Below are positions 57,701 through 64,000 of a stretch of 64,000 nt of DNA, one piece after another. How positions within the stretch are numbered: position 1 is the stretch's first letter; every line of letters starts with the position of its first letter. The DNA comes from Neodontobutis hainanensis. Taxonomy: Eukaryota > Chordata > Actinopteri > Gobiiformes > Odontobutidae. The position numbers and the translations under genes are program-made. The notes beneath the pieces are model-generated. The model searched no databases, was not told the DNA's origin, and saw nothing but the letters and a program-made list of their open reading frames with translations. The DNA is taken from contig JALDNG010000048.1 in assembly GCA_024349245.1 (NCBI GenBank), forward strand, positions 2,592,501-2,656,500, written 5' to 3'.

Positions 57701-60700
57701 TGTCCCCCAGTTTTAGATTTATTTGCAGCTGTCTCTGATAAAACATCTTTTAGTAGTTGATCCTGGTATTTCTTTAAAAGCGGACACATCCTTGCATTTG
57801 CAGTGGACTTATAAAGCAACATTTTCTGCTCCCCAGTTGATGAGTGGGCATGTCTTTGCTCGATGTCCATGTCAGGTGGCCACGTTGACCAATCACGCCC
57901 TGATCTTCATACATACAGGAATAAGAAGTGTTTACTCTTTTGGGATATCAAGCGTCATTGTCTTCACATGTTGAAGGCTTTTGAGCAGTTTTCCTGAGTA
58001 ACAATTGCTGGAATGCTACTATGTCTCATTCAACGTGTCTTTCAAAGCACACTGTCAAGCCCTTCTACCAACCCCCACTTTTTCTCACGGCAAAATAAAA
58101 TAGACAAACCTTCTCTTTTCAGTGTTTTCCTAAGATCACATATGGATCTCTTTCAGTAGAAATGACACTATGTAACTTTGGTCCATTAAATTTAGAGCCT
58201 CAAAATCTTTAAAGTATTTAACATATATATTTTTTTATATAGACACTTAATATTTACATTTGAGTTTGCCTTAAGTCGCTGAAAATGAAATGAAATTATT
58301 ATTGCTCTAAATCAACAGCATGGCAGTATAACACAACATTCCAGTATAACATGGCCTTTTCTTTCACTATTAAATGGTTAATTGACATTTAAAATAAGCT
58401 CACTTTTCCAGCCCATTAGGGGCTGCCGCTCCAGCAGTGAGGCTTCTGAATGCGTTTGGTTTACAAGTCTTTTGTGTGGTCATCTTTTCTTTTGTCGGTG
58501 AGCAGTATATCATGTGGCGCTGTGAAAAAAATGTGATAAAGTAGGTGCTTGGTGCTAGTTTACAGCCGGGCATGGCAGGAATTGTTGGGTGATTAGACAC
58601 ACTTCAAAGTACCTTATGGTCATGTTGGGGCCAGACGCTGGTCTCACCTTCCTGACTCTGACACCTCAAAGTCTGGCTACAAATCAATTTGTTTTAAATC
58701 ACCTGTCAGTCGGTCTGAGAGGGAAGACCCCAAACCATTTTAACTTTGATTGATTTTCTCATCTCAAAAATGTTGTTTATTTTTTTATTTTTGCTGAGCT
58801 CAAAGCCTTGTATTCAGTCTTCAGAGTTAGTGTGTGTGGGTGGCGGAGGAGTGTGAAGCAAGGCTGGTCAGTCCCAGCAGGAAGGACCTGATCTGGACAT
58901 GGTTGTTAAGTTTCATTGGCTGAAGGGGGGGGTCGCTTCATTGGCTCCTATCTGTAGAGCTCATTATTCACATGGTGGGTGGCAGAGAATGAAAACCCCC
59001 CAAAGCAAAATAAGAAAAAAATGAAGCTAAAGACATGGCCACAGGAAAGAAGGCGGGAAAGGCCACAGTTTAGACTTCAGCATTGAGAGCACGCGTTTGA
59101 GGCTTTTTTTTTATATATAGGCGCTGAGTAATGTGCTTCTGGAAACTCTCCATAAAGAAGTATCTCACTTCATTTTGTCTTGTATTGATTCTGCAGTGCA
59201 TAGTGTCTTTTTAATAGTGTCTGTAATCAACCTTTAACATCAGCCCCATTTTACATGTACTGGCTGTCAGATGGGATTATATTCTCTTGAAGGATTAATG
59301 TAATCAACGCTGCTGCAAAATCCTCTTTTTTTTTTGCCACAATGGCTGGTCGCACTCAGACAATCTGCTGCTCATCATTGAGGGTTAAGTTCTAAGTCAC
59401 TGTAAACAAGAATTGAAGCATACCGTCTGTATTCACGTCACGTGAGACACTTAATTCTTTGGCGGAAAATTAATTTAGAGCTTTACATGCAGCGTTTTGT
59501 TAAAGAACTATTTGTCACATTAAGACACTAAGATTAAATTGTAAGAATCTTAAAGCTTGTGTGCTTAGTCAGTGTGGGCTTATCAATTTATTACAGCTTT
59601 ACTCTTGATCCTATAAATCCTGTAGATTGAATGTGACATACAGGATGAATGTGTGTCAAACTGTCACTGACCCAGCTTTTCCCAATCTTTGTGCTTTTTT
59701 AAGTTTAAGTTATCAACTGCATTGGGCATGGGTTTTTAGTATTTTTAGCTGAGTTGAGCTATTTCTTTTGTAAAGTCACTGCTCTGACAATGTGTTTAAA
59801 AAGACGGCACAGCTTGCACAGCACTGACATATTTGTGTTTTTAGTGTATCAGTGTCATATATTTTAAAAGAATATAGAAATTACAATTACAGCAGCAACA
59901 AGTGCAGACCTAGCCATACTGGACAAAATTTTAAAGAATTTAAATTCCCCCCCGGAGCCCCTTAATACAGTAAAACGGCACTTTTTAGAGGGGCCTTTTA
60001 TTGTGGCCAGCCTAAGGCACACCTGTACATTAATCATGCTCTCTAATCAGCATCTTGATATGCCACACCTGTGAGGTGGATGGATTATATCGGCTAAGGA
60101 GAAGTGTTTACTAGCACAGATTTGGACAGAATTGTGAACAATATTTGAGAGAAACAGGCCTTTAGTGTACATAGAAAAAGTCTTAGATATTTGAGTTTAG
60201 CTCATTAAAATAGGGGCTTATTACAAAAGCGTTGTGTTTAAAACTTAAATTTATGTTCAGAATAGAAGTATCCAAACAAACCTTTTTTTTTTTTTTGGAG
60301 GACATATCTTTTGGAAAACACAAGCGTGCACAGCTGCAGTTTACTTATGCGGCTCTTTAATTAAGCGTATCATAAATAATAATTAATTGCGTATTATTAG
60401 AGGAAATGTGAGTGTGTCATGTTAGCATAAACACTAACCAGAAACTCTTTGATGTCACATTTTAAACATGTAAATCTGTCACTACCGCAACAACCAGACT
60501 GCTTTTTATCACTGATTTTCTTACAAGCTGAATACGTTACAATTGTAGAAACACAGTTGGGACGTTGGTGTGAGGGCTCTGGCGAGGGTAAGAAAGAATT
60601 AGTGGATGTGAAGTGTTTCAAATAAACAACTGGAGATAGTAGTGGAATGTGACTGCAGCCTGGGATTAGCACAGCTTTACTCCCTTCAATCGCCGTGTTC

Positions 60701-62451
60701 TACATGTTGTTGTCCTACATCCAGGTCCTGTTTCATGTGACACGACGAGGGATTGTCTCGACGTACGGGGGGAACCTCAAATCCTTTATCTTCTTGTTTA
60801 CCCGTTTCCTCCGTCTGCACTGAGTGACGCTGCCATAACAGAAACATATTTTTCATCTCCCGCGCGGAAAACACGAGTTTATTATTGCGGCTGTAAATCT
60901 GCCCTATAGACAGTTTGGCATGAGGGAAGTATTTTATCGCACGATCCGTATTCAGCTGCATCTGTCAACATTCGTCTTGGTGCTCGGTGTTTGGGCAGGT
61001 CCGACATGGGATTCAGAAAACTTTCCCATGCCTCGTCTTTTAGTGAAAGGGGCCAATGGAGACTCTGTATGGCCCCTTTATTAGCCATCTGACCCCACAT
61101 ACAGACTAATTGTCATGAAACTGATGCCAGACTTGGGTAAAAAGTGCTACTCGAGTTACAGCTACTGTAATTTTCACTCTTGTTGGTGCGTATCATCCTG
61201 ACGCAGGACGGTGCAGGAGTAAATAAGGGCATCGCTCTGTGGGTGGGTGTGTGTGTGGGTGTCTGGGTGAAACTTCAGAGTCATTAACTATTAAGTGATC
61301 TGCGATTGCATTCCACAGCAGACAAAGCACAATCCTGGCTAAGCTGTGTGGGCCGTTTTCGCTCATAAATAAGGCAGTCACTCCTGATTGTGGGCTAAAT
61401 GTATAATTCATGCACTACCCCTCCTGCTCCTGCTCTTTTCTCATCTCACTTTCTGCCAAGCTATTCCTTTTTCAGCTCTTTGTTGGCTGTACCCTCAAGT
61501 GCATTTAAATTAATAATTAAAAGCCATTCTCGGAGAAATGTCTGTGACACCACCTGCTAGGTTAGTCGCCGGCTCAGAGCTCACTTTAAGAGGCAAAACA
61601 GAAAAGTCGTGAACCGTTTAGATTTCAGCCCCTCTCAGCTGGAAGACTGTAGCGTTTCACTCGGCTGTAAATTATGACACTGGCAACGGTAAAGGCATGC
61701 TTCTCCTTTCAGAGCGGTAAAAACACTCGGTGGAAAATATGTCATTTTTTTTGTCTCAAGGAAATTTGAAGAAGTTGTGCACATAGTTTGTACAATAACT
61801 GGATCCTATGCAAAGTAATGTTCTGGAAAGTTTGGTCATAAGCAAACAGCGCTCAGTCTGAACTCACACGGGCATCATGTACCGTTAGTAACTTAGCACA
61901 TTTCTAAATCATGTTGTTAAGAAGTAACTCAGTGTTGGCACTAAAAGCTATGTTTGTTTGGTGTTAGTTTGCTAAAGTTTTTGTAATTCCATAAGAGAAA
62001 TCTCCCACAACAACAGTATTTTTTTTTTTTATAAGAAATTATTCTTATTTTTTATATAAATATTTAAGGCACAATATGCAAGATTTCCAGGCCTATGTTT
62101 GTAAAGAAAACTGTCCTCCTGCACCACAAGTAACAGTCAAATCAAGGATATTGAGGGTTTTTAATGGACTCAACTCTTCTTCACTTCTATAGTTGTGCTG
62201 TTGTTTATTTTTCTGTTGTTAGCTTTGATTGGCTGAGAGCCACACACGCAGAAAAGTCCTTCCGATGTAAACAAAGGAGTTAAAATGTAACAACAGTATA
62301 TTTTGGCAACTGATTTACACCTCCACATTGTACCAGAAGGTCCTAAGTGTGGAATAAATTAGATTTCTGTTGTGTAAGGAATAGCTCATATTTTTATGAA
62401 GATTTTGTATATTATAGCTTTAAATTTTGTCTGCACAGGTGTATTGTCATG

Positions 62452-62700
62452 ACTAGAAGTGGGAATCACATAATGCCACTCGATATGATTCACAATAAAA
62501 CCACAATGCAGCGATTCTACAGATAGAAAAAAAGTGGATAATGTGTCTGAAATTATCCAGGGTCTACTAAATGCTTTTTAGTTTTTTTGCTTTTGGCCTT
62601 TTAACAAATATCACAACATCTACCTGGATCACAATAATGTGTCGCAAGAGGAAAATATCCAATACCGATACATAAAATTGATTGTCCCGCCTCTAGTTGG
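62452..62700. repeat. Possible degenerate transposon-derived repeat
   Basis: Words such as TGGGAATCACATAATGCCAC, CGATATGATTCACAATAAAA and CAATACCGATACATAAAATT resemble a recurrent fish dispersed repeat that I recall but cannot name. No coding capacity seen. Confidence 0.35.
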
Positions 62701-62749
62701 GACAATATGCTAGGTTAATCAGTATGTAGGAAATTCTTTTTTTTTTCTT

Positions 62750-62920
62750 TTAGGGCTGCACAAAATATTAAAATGTATTTTTACAAAAATATTAACAATA
62801 TCAATATCCATATTCCAAAGAACTGCTTGAATCCCAATAATATGAGGTAACAGATATGTACACTCGTCAAAATAAGTGTCCAATTAGAGCCTTAAATCAA
62901 ACGGCGATCTGACCTAAGTG
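62750..62920. repeat. Dispersed repeat copy (family also at 36261-36450 and 31097-31170)
   Basis: It starts TTTAGGGCTGCACAAAATATT and later reads CTCGTCAAAATAAG and CCTTAAATCAAACGG. The copy at 36261 starts TTTTTAGGGCTGTACAATATT and later reads CTTGTCAAAGCAGGCGTTAA. The fragment at 31097 shares ACTTATCAAAGCAAGAGTTA and CTAAATGTAGGAATG with it. The shared order of words indicates one family; class unknown, boundaries approximate. Confidence 0.55.
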
Positions 62921-64000
62921 GAAATTCAAATCCTGCAAGATACATAATCCTCAATGAATTCAGCAACAGTATTAATTATGGCATGTGCTTTTACACTCAC
63001 TTATTTAAACACACTTACAGTCAGGACACTGTTTCTGTGAATCTTTCTCTTTTGATGAGTAAAACATGGCTGTCCGCTCATTACCTGGAAAACTTCACTG
63101 GATATGTACTGTATCTCCACTCTGGATGGCTCACAGCCTGTAAGGTGTCACATTCACATCTCAATTCAGCGCCGTTAATCTTTTTGATCTACCTGATCCA
63201 CCCCACTGTCGGCTCAACACACACCTGGGCTGATTTACTGCACCGCCGACACCCAACACGCTGTATCTCATGGACGCAGCAGAAGGTTGCGTGAGGTTGA
63301 GGAAATACTGCGTCTAGACTTTGCAACGGCTCAAGATGGGGACAGTATCTTCTTTCTGGTTAACATAATATTTTACAGCCTTTTGAAAGGTAATGGCTTG
63401 TCAGAGGTGTGTTGGACGGCATCCGAGCATACGATTTTACACTTTCATTTCAGCTCAGACACTTTATATTTACCATATAATCATTATACCCACAGGCCTC
63501 GTACAAGAGGGAATGGTATTTTACACATTCACTAACCCCAGGACATTCCTTGGATGGAACGTGTAAATTGTTTCATGCAGCTTGAAATGTATTTGTATTT
63601 AAAGTTGTTTTCATACTTAACTAACATGCCAAAGAAATTTACAAATCTGTGACATAATATGTTCTGCACACTGTTCCGCTGCTGTAATGGAAAGCAATAT
63701 ATTTGTGTAGTATGTATGTGCATATATCCTTCCAAAAGACTCTGTAGTCGCTAGCAGATGTGCATATTGACACAGATAACAATGGGTGGGAGAACAATCG
63801 TAAATTTAAATCAGAGTCGAACACATCTGTTCAGTGTTTTGTGAGGTTTTAGACACTTTGTAATTTCCATATTTCTCCATTTTTAGTATCGGTGTAGATG
63901 TGTTTAACCATTGTGTGGCTGGATGAAGAACAAAAAAAGTTAGAGGCCGCAGAAACATGACCTTAACATTTCTGGCAAGTGGACTTCCATTGGCTTTGTT

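Noticed and set aside
60686..61100. Two overlapping minus-strand frames in anos1 intron 2
   Set aside because: They overlap in different frames and show no family resemblance; likely chance in less AT-rich DNA.

Overview
This is a 64 kb piece of a vertebrate nuclear genome, almost certainly a teleost fish. Six multi-exon protein genes have GT-AG introns, and the protein sequences match the vertebrate families FANCB, MOSPD2, ASB9, GPR143, TBL1X and ANOS1 (KAL1). The DNA is AT-rich, intronic spacing is compact, CA/TG microsatellites are common, and there is a dispersed repeat of a kind common in fish genomes. I saw no sign of prokaryotic or viral genes.

Layout, left to right: fancb (minus, 5' part only, running off the left edge) and mospd2 (plus, complete, 16 coding exons) sit head to head around a shared promoter region at 2.48-3.01 kb. 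A gene-poor stretch at 13.0-15.9 kb holds one dispersed repeat. asb9 (minus, 7 coding exons, 16.08-18.10 kb) and gpr143 (plus, 9 coding exons, 19.51-23.46 kb) start 1.4 kb apart, again head to head. gpr143 converges with tbl1x (minus, coding 25.67-29.48 kb, 14 coding exons, with non-coding 5' exons proposed at 34.3 and 39.0 kb). The long 5' introns of tbl1x contain a decayed pair of Penelope-like retroelement fragments. The intergenic region 39.4-48.2 kb holds microsatellites and no recognisable gene. anos1 (plus) begins at 48.32 kb; only its first two coding exons are in the window, and intron 2 runs off the right edge.

All six genes have their human orthologues on Xp22, where fancb-mospd2-asb9 and gpr143-tbl1x-anos1 form two blocks several megabases apart. 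Here the blocks abut, so the asb9-gpr143 gap is a synteny junction. The genes do not form one pathway: fancb acts in DNA crosslink repair, mospd2 in membrane contact sites, asb9 in ubiquitin ligation, gpr143 in melanosomes, tbl1x in NCoR corepressor complexes and anos1 in the extracellular matrix and neuronal migration.

I found no clearly new biological system. The observations most worth checking are the asb9-gpr143 junction with a candidate MITF M-box, a perfect 29-bp-arm palindrome in a tbl1x intron, two alternative gpr143 C-termini, a mospd2 microexon behind a poly-A tract, and the inverted Penelope fragments. All gene models were built by hand from splice sites and remembered protein families; no alignment or transcript data were used.
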